From positions 1-44,151 of the forward strand of contig CAYUMU010000060.1 of assembly GCA_964445985.1 (NCBI GenBank): 44,151 nt of DNA, in the 5' to 3' direction. Positions within the stretch are counted from its first letter, which is position 1. Each line of letters opens with the position of its first letter. The notes under the pieces are model-generated. The model was not told the origin of the DNA, did no database searches, and saw nothing but the letters and a program-made list of their open reading frames with translations. This stretch comes from CAYUMU01 sp964445985. GTDB lineage: Bacteria > Planctomycetota > Planctomycetia > Pirellulales > S012-138. Of this stretch, positions 7,990-14,719 are shown one piece after another. The position numbers were made by a program, and so were the translations under genes.

Positions 7990-8859
7990 TTACGTTCCGA
8001 AGGTGAAGAGGGTGGCGAAGTTGCCGGCGGTGTAGGGCGGGTTGCCGTCTTCGTCGGCGATGGCGTTCCAGTGTTCGCCAGCGAGGGGCGTTTCGCGGTA
8101 GAGATAGTTCCAGCCAACTTGAGTTCCGGTGGACAGTTCCTTGACATTTTCTTGAAAGGCGTATTCCACGCGCCAGAAGCCGGCGCCGGCTTGGAAGGTG
8201 AACTCGCGTTTGGCGCGGGCGCCCAAGAACAGCACCGTGCCGGGAGGCGCGCCGAGGAATTCGGTTTCGTTCACGCGGCCGCGGAGAGCGCGAATGATGT
8301 CCCAGGGAGGGAGCGCGACGCGATGCCAGGCGATGCGGAACATGGCCTGGGGCAGCAGCAGGCCGGGATGCAGATCGGGCGCGAGCGGCGGGAAGTCGGG
8401 CGCGGCATCCCAGCGCCAGGTGCGCGCGGGGGTGGCCAGGTATTCGGCGGCCAGCTCGGTTTCGTAGGTGAGGAACGTGCCGCGGGGAACCTGGGGGAGC
8501 TTGGCCCTGGGGGCGTTGTCTTCGTCGAACCGCGTGCGGTAGGTGGCCGTGACCTTGGCCCCGGCGGCCGGGTAACGATTGGTGCCGGAGTCGAGGGCAC
8601 GCACGGCCGAGCCATCGGGGCAACTCGGCTCGAAGGGCTCGACCTCCACGTCGCTGATCAGCAAGTGGGCGAAGCCGGGCAGCCCTAGCGGAGGGACGAA
8701 ATAGTATTGCCCTCCACGAACGTCGTAGCGGCCCAGCAGCTCGCGGGCAAAGGCGGGCCAGTCGTTCCAAGCCACGCGAAACAGGCGCACGGCCAGGGTT
8801 TCGCCGTCATGAATTTCGAAGCGGGGAGAACCTTCGAGTTCTTCAAAGTTGGTGGGCAT
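7990..8859 (-). CDS. Phage-cluster protein, 289 aa, unknown function
   Basis: A 289-residue beta-rich protein without signal peptide or membrane segment. The start is placed at the ATG at 8859 (MPTNFEELEG); longer frames upstream are translations of the heptameric repeats. The bases before this ATG (CTTCTTCCTC) contain no Shine-Dalgarno. The protein follows the tail-tube gene and precedes the 138-residue gene by 7 bp. Where a siphophage would have a tape measure and distal tail proteins, this protein is far too short to be a tape measure, so a distal tail or baseplate-like role is possible. I recognise no domain; its coding status is well supported by composition and tight packing. Confidence 0.65.
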   Translation of the reverse strand: MPTNFEELEGSPRFEIHDGETLAVRLFRVAWNDWPAFARELLGRYDVRGGQYYFVPPLGLPGFAHLLISDVEVEPFEPSCPDGSAVRALDSGTNRYPAAGAKVTATYRTRFDEDNAPRAKLPQVPRGTFLTYETELAAEYLATPARTWRWDAAPDFPPLAPDLHPGLLLPQAMFRIAWHRVALPPWDIIRALRGRVNETEFLGAPPGTVLFLGARAKREFTFQAGAGFWRVEYAFQENVKELSTGTQVGWNYLYRETPLAGEHWNAIADEDGNPPYTAGNFATLFTFGT

Positions 8860-9116
8860 GAGGAAGAAGTTCGGAGTGGGGGAGAGGGCGGTTTGGCGGT
8901 TGGCTTGATGGAATGCTTGTGAGTGGGTTGGCGCGGATTGGATTGCAATTTGCAATGGATAATTTTCAATTTGCAATATCAATGCGGTTGGGAATTCTGA
9001 GTGGTGCATCTATGCGAAATACGGTTCGAAGCAAAGGAATTCAACTCCGAACTTCGCACTCCGAATTCCGCACTATTCTTCCACTCCGAATTCCGAATTC
9101 CGCACTCAGCTCACGC
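8860..9116. repeat. Heptameric-repeat spacer, tail tube to 289-aa gene
   Basis: Read on the minus strand, the tail-tube stop is followed by AGTGCGGAATTCGGAATTCG-type repeats. About 200 bases later, just before the next ATG, comes the complementary CCCCACTCCGAACTTC. Between them is a second repeat type, CAATTTGCAA/CAATTTTC. The repeated arms could pair in the RNA. No gene was seen. Confidence 0.75.
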
Positions 9117-9491
9117 TCAGCTTGTCTGCCACGCTCCGTTGGTGACGAACGCCGCTTCGCCCTGGATGGGCTCGGTGGGGTTGATGCGGACGAGGCATTG
9201 CAGGCTTTCGATGATCGCCGGCACGGTGTAATGCCGGCTGCCATCGAGGTGGAGCTTGAGCGTAACGCTGCTCCCTTCGCCGAGGCTCGCGGTGAGTGGG
9301 GCCGCGGCGTCGAAGCGGAAGGCGAACCGGCCTTGGCCCGCGCGGGCGCCGACGATCCGTTTGCGAAAGCCGCCGGTGGCGCTGCTGGCGTAGGTGATGC
9401 CGCGGACGGTGGTTTGAAACTGCCAAAACGTGATATCGGCCAAGGCGGTATCGCCGAGGAGGACCTTGCCGTCGTTGCCGGTGATGAGCAT
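9117..9491 (-). CDS. Phage tail tube-like protein
   Basis: A 124-residue protein starting at the ATG at 9491 (MLITGNDGKVLLGD). The layout, 'ITFWQFQTT...G.RKRIVGARAGQGRFAFRFD...VTLKLHL...YTVPAIIES...VRINPTEPIQGEAAFVTNGAW', matches what I know of siphophage and GTA tail-tube proteins: small, almost all beta, with a closing 'F..NG.W' strand. Position supports this, since it follows capsid, head-closure and tail-terminator-like genes. In the particle such subunits stack as rings forming the tail conduit. The gene is flanked on both sides by heptameric-repeat spacers and has no Shine-Dalgarno (AATTCCCCTC before ATG). Confidence 0.6.
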   Translation of the reverse strand: MLITGNDGKVLLGDTALADITFWQFQTTVRGITYASSATGGFRKRIVGARAGQGRFAFRFDAAAPLTASLGEGSSVTLKLHLDGSRHYTVPAIIESLQCLVRINPTEPIQGEAAFVTNGAWQTS

Positions 9492-9641
9492 GAGGGGAAT
9501 CCAGTGCGGAGTGGGGAATTCGGAGTTGAGGAAGAAGTGGGGAATTCGGAGTTGAGGAGAGTGGGCGAACCAAAGTGCGGGTTGAATCCGAGGTCTTCCA
9601 CTCCGCACTCCGAATTCCGAATTCCGCACTGTTCCTCCGCC
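9492..9641. repeat. Heptameric-repeat spacer, 171-aa gene to tail tube
   Basis: Read on the minus strand, AGTGCGGAATTCGGAATTCG and AGTGCGGAGT after the 171-aa gene's stop are complementary to two copies of AACTCCGAATTCCCCACTTC-type sequence before the tail-tube ATG. The apical part carries AACCCGCACTTTGGTTCG, shared with the 11.9-kb and 13.6-kb spacers. Confidence 0.8.
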
Positions 9642-10157
9642 CTACGTTGCGTTTCCCACAATCGCAATCTGATACACCACGCTGTTCGTTCCGGGATTGT
9701 GAACGCGGAGGATGTCGGCGGCGCCGGGGGTGACGGGCCAGCCGTCTTTTTTGTTGGCCAGGAGCAGAGGGCTGTTGGGGCCGATCTCGACCACCGCGTC
9801 GGCATCGTTGGCGAACGGGGCCGCGAAGGCGTTGGTGGCTCCGCCGAGTTGCAGCACGTCGCCTGGGACGGTGGAGGTATTGATCAGCAGGATGGCTTTG
9901 ATTTGCGCGAAGTTGAGCGCCAGGGCGCCGCCGAAAAGCGTGGTGGCGAGCGCGGTGAGATCGAGGTTGTCGCTGGTCGCGGCCGCCAACATGCGCTGGC
10001 CGTGCCAGAGCAAATCGACTTCATCGTCGCCATCGCCGTCGGCCAGGCTTTCGTCGTACTCCAGAGTCGCGTTGTCGACGACCGTGGAAAGCGACAGGGT
10101 TTCGGAGAACAACCAGGCCAGCGAGGCTTTGATATCGACGGAAAGTGTGTCAGGCAT
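9642..10157 (-). CDS. Phage-cluster structural protein, 171 aa, unknown function
   Basis: A 171-residue protein starting at the ATG at 10157 (MPDTLSVDIKASLAWLFSET), 57 bp after the stop of the tail-terminator-like gene. It is rich in Ala, Leu, Thr and Asp with alternating hydrophobic strands and an acidic stretch (about residues 36-48, ADGDGDDEVD). No signal peptide. It sits between the tail-terminator-like and tail-tube genes, a position usually held by tail or neck proteins. I do not recognise the family. No Shine-Dalgarno is apparent. Confidence 0.65.
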   Translation of the reverse strand: MPDTLSVDIKASLAWLFSETLSLSTVVDNATLEYDESLADGDGDDEVDLLWHGQRMLAAATSDNLDLTALATTLFGGALALNFAQIKAILLINTSTVPGDVLQLGGATNAFAAPFANDADAVVEIGPNSPLLLANKKDGWPVTPGAADILRVHNPGTNSVVYQIAIVGNAT

Positions 10158-10214
10158 TGCTGCGACCCGATAATAGGTGAAGTGAAAAAGTGTCAGAGCG
10201 CGATTCAACGCGAT

Positions 10215-10607
10215 TCAGCGCGTGGTGGCGATCAGGGCCGTGAAGGTGAGCGTGATTCGCCAAACGCCGTCGGCCTCGCGGGCTTCCCGCTGATCGGTGA
10301 GCCGCAGGGCGAGCACCTGGCCGGAGGTGAAGGCAAAGCCGGCGTGGTCGTAGCCGGTTTGCACGGCGGCGGCAATGGCTTTGGCCGCGGCCAGGCCGCG
10401 GTCCCAAATGGTGAACGCCAGTTCGGTCTCTTCCAGCGTGTAATGACTGCCTGGCTCGCGGCTCTTGGTCCCTTGCCGAGCGAGCATGGCCCAAGGCAAT
10501 GAAGGCCGAACCAGCGGAGGACCGGTGAGAAATCGAGCCGCCGGCAGCAGCGCGGGAAGCGAGGCGTCGGCAGCCCAACGGTTGTGAATGGCTTGTTCGA
10601 GGGACAT
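10215..10607 (-). CDS. Tail terminator / neck-like protein (DUF3168-like)
   Basis: A 130-residue protein. The pattern 'LEQAIHNRWAADASLPALLP' - 'PPLVRPSLPWAMLARQG' - 'LEETELAFTIWDRGLAAAKAI' - 'LRLTDQREAREADGVWRITL' resembles tail-terminator and neck proteins of the DUF3168/gpG-like type: an N-terminal helix covering the phrase 'l...l..d..l..ll', a beta strand with a polished P..P..v, a helix of the '..A..ia..v' type and two closing strands. Such proteins cap the tail tube and join it to the head. The start at 10607 is the first Met after the repeat; upstream bases are CCCCTCCACC, with no Shine-Dalgarno. Gene order supports the call. Family resemblance is moderate. Confidence 0.55.
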   Translation of the reverse strand: MSLEQAIHNRWAADASLPALLPAARFLTGPPLVRPSLPWAMLARQGTKSREPGSHYTLEETELAFTIWDRGLAAAKAIAAAVQTGYDHAGFAFTSGQVLALRLTDQREAREADGVWRITLTFTALIATTR

Positions 10608-10789
10608 GGTGGAGGGGTTGGGGGCTGGGGACTGGTAGTTGGTGGCTAGTGGATGGTGGCTAGTGGATGGTAGACGGTGGCTGGTCGTTGGTGTGGCGAC
10701 TAGCGACCTGGGTGTAGGACTAGCAACTAGCAACTAGCAACCAGCTACTAGCAACCAGCTACTAGCAGCCAGCTACTAGCAGCCAGCCC
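10608..10789. repeat. CTAGCAA-type heptameric/14-mer repeat spacer
   Basis: On the plus strand, 10731-10785 contains CTAGCAACTAGCAACTAGCAA (7-bp unit) and then 14-bp units CCAGCTACTAGCAA/GC. At 10640-10680 the 14-bp unit GGTGGCTAGTGGAT is repeated. On the minus strand GGGGACTAGGGGCTGG after the head-closure stop is complementary to CCAGTCCCCAGCCCCC just before the next ATG, the same inverted layout as the other spacers but built from a different repeat family. Confidence 0.85.
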
Positions 10790-11428
10790 CTAGTCCCCTT
10801 CTGCCATGAGCGTCAGCAGGTTGGCTAGGGTTTCTTCTTGTGTTATGGCGATGGCGTGGAAGGCTCGTTTGGTTTGGGGTTGGTAGATGCGGAGTGGCAG
10901 TTGCAGTGCGAGTTGTTTGCCGAGGAGGATGCGGTAGCGGCGGACTTGGGGATGGTGGTCTTGGTTCGTTTCGTTGGCCTGGTGGGGTTGGATGCGGGCT
11001 GGCACGTTGGCGTGGATGGTTTGCCAGGTGGCGTGCTGGCCGCCGTGGTTGTCTTTGGTGAGGGCGGCGGTTTGCAGGTGGACGCGGTCGGCCAGGCGTC
11101 CGGCGATCGCGATGTTGCGCGTGGTCAGTTGCCAGCGGCTATTGCCCGCGGCGGAGGTGACGGCCACGGCGATCCAGTTTTGGCCGGAGGCCTCGGTAAG
11201 GATCAGCCCTAGCGGGGGCAATTGGGGCACGGCGGCTTGCGGCAGGTGCCAAACCACTTGTGCCAGGACTGCCCTCCCGCCGCTTTCGGTGGCCTGGCCG
11301 CGGCGCGGGGCGCGGCGGAGCGCGCCGGGCACGGTTTGGGTGCTGCCCGAGGGAAAGGTGAGGGTGACGGTCTGCAGTTGGTCGGCAACTTGCGGCAGAT
11401 CGTCGGCGGGGCTCCAAGCAAGTGTCAT
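10790..11428 (-). CDS. Head closure / head-tail adaptor-like protein
   Basis: A 212-residue protein. Its second half has the features of head-tail adaptors of the SPP1 gp16 / DUF-type head-closure family: 'TKDNHGGQHATWQTIHANVPARIQP' (a 'd..G...tW.....v.a.vq' signature), then a strand-rich tail ending 'YQPQTKRAFHAIAITQEETL'. The N-terminal ~90 residues, beta-rich, resemble an added domain with 'TFPSGSTQTVPGALRRAP'. Head-closure proteins seal the portal side of a filled capsid. Its ATG overlaps the stop of the 68-aa gene by four bases (ATGA), so the two are translationally coupled. Confidence 0.6.
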   Translation of the reverse strand: MTLAWSPADDLPQVADQLQTVTLTFPSGSTQTVPGALRRAPRRGQATESGGRAVLAQVVWHLPQAAVPQLPPLGLILTEASGQNWIAVAVTSAAGNSRWQLTTRNIAIAGRLADRVHLQTAALTKDNHGGQHATWQTIHANVPARIQPHQANETNQDHHPQVRRYRILLGKQLALQLPLRIYQPQTKRAFHAIAITQEETLANLLTLMAEGD

Positions 11429-11631
11429 GGTGTATAGCCTGTGCTATGGATTTCGAAGGGCTCATCGCCAGCGAGTTGACGATCGCACCACTGGACGGTT
11501 TGTTGCAGTTGACGGAGGTATTCAGCCCAGGCGACTTTCTGGCCATCGAGGGTGTAGCTGGGCTTGGGCACGGCGGTGATCTCGGCGATGCGAGCCAAGG
11601 CCTGGTCGCGGATGATGTTGAGGGAAAGCAT
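11425..11631 (-). CDS. Small phage-cluster protein (68 aa)
   Basis: A 68-residue protein, MLSLNIIRDQALARI... followed by 'YTLDGQKVAWAEYLRQL' and ending in DEPFEIHSTGYTP. I recall small proteins with 'sy.idGq.v.w.ey...L...i......PFE..s.g' next to head-closure genes in siphophages and GTAs, but their exact role is not known to me. The start at 11631 follows a heptameric repeat (CTCCGAACTCCCC) without a Shine-Dalgarno. The stop overlaps the next start (ATGA). Confidence 0.7.
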   Translation of the reverse strand: MLSLNIIRDQALARIAEITAVPKPSYTLDGQKVAWAEYLRQLQQTVQWCDRQLAGDEPFEIHSTGYTP

Positions 11632-11980
11632 GGGGAGTTCGGAGTTCGGAGTGGGGAGTTCGGAATTGGGGATGGTGGGCGGCGCGGGTGGTGGGGTTTG
11701 CGCTGGGGGAAGAGATTGCAAATTGAAAATTGAAAAATGCAAATTGAAAATTTGAGGGAGAGGTGAAGTGTGAGAGTAAGTGTTTGGGGAACAACTGTGT
11801 TGATTGCCGTGCCGTATTCCGCCGCGGCTGGATTCCCGCATGCGCGGGAATGACGGATTGGCGCAGGCCGTCAGAGAACGGAACCGAAGCGCGGGTTGAC
11901 GCTAAGTCTTTCAACTCCGCACTCCGAATTCCGAACTCCGCACTATCCTTCCGCTCCGAATTCCACGTTCCGCACTCGTA
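11632..11980. repeat. Repeat spacer, capsid gene to 68-aa gene (module copy 1)
   Basis: A composite repeat, nearly the same as that at 13.35-13.62 kb. From left to right on the plus strand it contains GGAGTTCGGAGT-type heptamers (11636-11670), GAAAATTGAAAA-type heptamers (11715-11755), the block GGTGAAGTGTGAGAGTAAGT (about 11761), a palindrome GATTCCCGCATGCGCGGGAA (11830-11849), the block CAGGCCGTCAGAGAACGGAA (about 11863-11882), and ACTCCGCACTCCGAATTCCG (about 11915-11940). The outer arms are complementary. No gene was seen. Confidence 0.85.
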
Positions 11981-13132
11981 TCAGCCCGTGCTTTTGATGA
12001 TGTAGCGGGGGTTGAGGACGGCGGCGGCGCCGCGTTCGCTGGCTTTGTAGCGCACGATCACGTCGTGGGTGAATTCGGCTTCGCTGCCGGCGGGGGCTTG
12101 GGTGACGGTGATGGGCCAGTTTTCCATGTAGGCCAGGGCGCGGCGGAAGTCGCCGAGGAACCACCACTTTTTGGCGTCGGCTTCAGCCACGCTCGAGGCC
12201 ACGATGCGGCGGTAGAGCAGCGCGCTCACTTCCACCTGGTATTCGCCGGCGAGCGGATTGCCGGTCACGGTTTGGGTGCTGCCCGAAGTGTGATGAATCT
12301 CGGTGGCCTGAAAAATGCGGTGGGCCGCGTGGCGCGAGGCGGGCGAGACGAGCACGGTTTTGGCCGCCACCAAGATGGGCTCGCCGGTCTGCGGATCGAC
12401 CATGTTGGCCAGCAGTTGCTCGGCGGCTTCCACATTGGTGAGGTCCTCGAGTTCGTTGGAGGCGAGGAGATTGATCCAAGAACCGGCGTCTTTGTAGGTG
12501 CTGTGTTCGTCTCCCTTCCATTTGAAGGGGTTGACGATGCCGGCGGCCACGTCGAGCAGGCGTTTTTCTTTGTTCAGGCCGAGCGATTGCCCCACCTCGG
12601 CCGCGCGTTGCAGCACGAGGTTGGTGCGGTCGAAGAAGATGGCTTCGCGCGTCACCGGCACAATGAAGCCGTGTTTGCTGGTGGCGGGCGTTTCGACATA
12701 GTCTTCGCCGAAACCATAGGTGGGGTAGGGCATGCCAGGGCGGATGGTTTCGGCATGATCGCCCAGCCTGGACACGCTGGGGATCTTTTCGCCGTCGAAG
12801 CGGGTGGGGACGGTTTCCACCAGGCGCGACATCACGAAGGCTTCGTGCTGATAGCCTTCCATGATTTTGGCGTAGACCACCTGGCCGGCGATGTTACGGA
12901 AGGCGGTGACATCGACGCCGTCAGCCGCTTCGAGCACGGTGAGGCCGTCTTGGCGCGGATCGAGCGCGCGAAGCCAGGCCGGACCACAAAAATTTTCGGC
13001 CAGGTCGCGGAGGCTGAAGTCTTCAGGCTTCAGATGCCGGGCCGTGAGCGCTTCGCGCACGTGCTCCAACGTGGCTTGCGGCCCATCGAGTTCGAAACGG
13101 CGACGGAGTTGGTGGGCTTTGACGTGAGACAT
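11981..13132 (-). CDS. Phage major capsid protein
   Basis: A 383-residue protein starting at the ATG at 13132 (MSHVKAHQLRRRFELDG), with AAGGA nine bases upstream; longer frames are repeat translations. Size, composition and features such as 'GYQHEAFVMSRLVETVPTRF', 'YGFGEDYVETPATSKHGF', 'REAIFFDRTNLVLQRAAEVG', 'NPFKWKGDEHSTY', 'WINLLASNEL', 'ANMVDPQTGEP' and a final 'DVIVRYKASERGAAAVLNPR' are typical of phage major capsid proteins. This includes the mid-protein 'lvt.ea...dr...l...a' segment and the late 'R.a.v..P.y'. It follows the protease- and decoration-like genes in the usual order. The gene is bracketed by two copies of the same composite repeat. Confidence 0.8.
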   Translation of the reverse strand: MSHVKAHQLRRRFELDGPQATLEHVREALTARHLKPEDFSLRDLAENFCGPAWLRALDPRQDGLTVLEAADGVDVTAFRNIAGQVVYAKIMEGYQHEAFVMSRLVETVPTRFDGEKIPSVSRLGDHAETIRPGMPYPTYGFGEDYVETPATSKHGFIVPVTREAIFFDRTNLVLQRAAEVGQSLGLNKEKRLLDVAAGIVNPFKWKGDEHSTYKDAGSWINLLASNELEDLTNVEAAEQLLANMVDPQTGEPILVAAKTVLVSPASRHAAHRIFQATEIHHTSGSTQTVTGNPLAGEYQVEVSALLYRRIVASSVAEADAKKWWFLGDFRRALAYMENWPITVTQAPAGSEAEFTHDVIVRYKASERGAAAVLNPRYIIKSTG

Positions 13133-13621
13133 GGAAAGTCCTTGAAGAAGTGCGGAATTCGGAGTGGGGAATTCGGAGTTGAGGAGGAAGTTGGAAGTTG
13201 GAAGTTGGAAGTTGGAAGTTGGAAGTTGGGAGTTCGGAGTTGAAGAAGAAGTGCGGAGTTGGGAGTTCGGAATTCGGAGTTGGGGGAAGATGGCTGGGGG
13301 CCGGTTTGGCTCTGGGCTGCGGAGGGGAATTGATGGTTTTTTGGGGAGATTGAAAATTGAAAATTGAAAATTGAAAAATGCAAATTGCAAATTGTAAATT
13401 TGAGGGAGGGGTGAAGTGTGAGAGTAGGTGTTTGGGGAATATTTGCCTGCTGATCAGATTTCGATGATGGGCCGATTCTGATAGCAGCGCTTTGTCCGCC
13501 GCGGCTGGATTCCCGCATACGCGGGAATGACGGATTGGTGCAGGCCGTCAGAGAACGGAACCGAAGTGCGGGTTGAATCTGAGTCTTTCAACTCCGCACT
13601 CCGAATTCCCCACTCCGCGCG
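13133..13621. repeat. Repeat spacer, decoration-like gene to capsid gene (module copy 2)
   Basis: Contains six tandem GAAGTTG heptamers (13187-13228), GAATTCG/GAGTTCG heptamers on either side, four AATTGAA heptamers (about 13349-13377), the GGTGAAGTGTGAGAGTAGGT block (about 13410), the palindrome GATTCCCGCATACGCGGGAA (about 13508-13527) and ACTCCGCACTCCGAATTCCC. Blocks and order match the 11.6-11.98 kb spacer. The minus-strand arms after the decoration-like stop and before the capsid ATG are complementary. No gene was seen. Confidence 0.85.
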
Positions 13622-14386
13622 CTAGTTATTCGCTCCCACAATGCCGCGCCACGTGACGCCGTCGCAGAAGACGTAGGCGGTTTCGTTTTGGGTGGGCGTG
13701 CAGACGGTGGCGTTGCCGTCGTCTTTGATGGTGAGCACCTCGGCGGCGTCGGCGGCGTTGTGAATGTAGAAGTCGAGCCCTGGGCTGACGGGTTCGGGCG
13801 GGAGGGTGACATTGCGGCCAGCGCCGCCTGGATCGAGCACTTGAATGCGGGCGCTGTCGGCGGTGAGCGCGTGGGAGCCGAGCAGCGTTTCGATATTGCT
13901 CGCTTGCCGTCGTTCGAGGCGTAGCAGTTGCAGGAAGCCGGCGGCGCGGCTCAGCAATCGCACGCGAACGCGGGTGGTGGCGGTGGGCTCGCGGCGAGCC
14001 ACATAGCCGAGGGCGTTTTCGGGGCGGGCCACGGCGGTGACTTGCTGGTTGAGCAGGCCGTCGCCGCCGCTGTTTTCGCAGCCACCGACCAGGTCGCCGA
14101 GTTCCCAGGCGCCGCTGGGGCAGGCGAACTCGAAGATGCCGTCGGCCGCCACGCGGATGGGCTCGCTTTCGCCGTTGTCGCTGGCCTGCATGGCCACGCC
14201 GGCAAAACGGCTGGCGAACAGGGCCTGATTGTCCGCGGCCGAAGCCTGATCGGCCTGATCGCTGGCCGGTTTCACGTCGTCGGCATCGAAGTACAGCAGG
14301 TCGCCGATCTCGATGGCGGTGCCGCTATCGACCGGGCCGAGGAACTTGTCGACGTCGTCGTAACGCAGGCGGAAATTGTCGGTCAT
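13622..14386 (-). CDS. Capsid decoration-like protein
   Basis: A 254-residue protein starting at the ATG at 14386 (MTDNFRLRYDDVDKFLGPVD), with GGAGAAG upstream. The N-terminal two thirds have the beta-rich 'IEIGDLLYFDADDVKPASD...FAGVAMQASDNGESEPIRVAADGIFEFACPSG.WELGDLVG' pattern typical of head decoration/stabilisation proteins (DUF2190-like: 'vG.ail.g.v.v......G.....v.G.F......'). The C-terminal third (GGAGRNVTLPPEPVSPGLDFYIHN...LTIKDDGNATVCTPTQNETAYVFCDGVTW) resembles a carbohydrate- or particle-surface beta module seen in tail and decoration proteins. It lies between the protease-like and capsid genes, the usual place. Confidence 0.65.
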   Translation of the reverse strand: MTDNFRLRYDDVDKFLGPVDSGTAIEIGDLLYFDADDVKPASDQADQASAADNQALFASRFAGVAMQASDNGESEPIRVAADGIFEFACPSGAWELGDLVGGCENSGGDGLLNQQVTAVARPENALGYVARREPTATTRVRVRLLSRAAGFLQLLRLERRQASNIETLLGSHALTADSARIQVLDPGGAGRNVTLPPEPVSPGLDFYIHNAADAAEVLTIKDDGNATVCTPTQNETAYVFCDGVTWRGIVGANN

Positions 14387-14719
14387 GGGGAAGCTTCTCC
14401 GAACTGGGAACTGAGGAATGAGAGGTCCGCGGCGCGAGGGCTTACGGGTTGGCTTGCCGCGGCGCATGGTTTGAAAACGTGTCTTGAAAACCGAGCGGGG
14501 TGAGGAACGTGGGCGAACGCGCAAGGCCAGCGTGTGGCGTGCTGGGAAACCGGCGGGCGCGTGGAGGAGGCGCCAGGCGGGCCGAAGCAGAGGCCGCGAT
14601 GTTTGGAGGGCCGCGTTCGCCGCGCGCCTCACCGCGCCCGGCCGAGGAGGGAATGGTGAGGACGAAAGGACGAGGACGAAATGAAGGGGAAGGGAGGAGA
14701 GCGTGAACGTGGCTGGGAT
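14387..14719. other. Spacer between protease-like and decoration-like genes, no gene seen
   Basis: 333 bp of strongly strand-biased sequence, purine-rich on the plus strand from about 14640 to 14715. Unlike four other spacers of the cluster it lacks the heptameric arms. Confidence 0.5.

Noticed and set aside
8913..10502. 529-codon plus-strand frame across three phage-like genes
   Set aside because: It reads through the intergenic repeats and opposite the tail-tube and neck genes; its composition is repeat-driven.
12065..13243. 392-codon plus-strand frame opposite the capsid gene
   Set aside because: Antisense to the major capsid protein and ends in the GAAGTTG repeat.
13133..13621. Possible CRISPR array in the repeat-rich spacer
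   Set aside because: Units are 7 bp and contiguous, without regular 25-40 bp unique spacers, and no cas gene is nearby.
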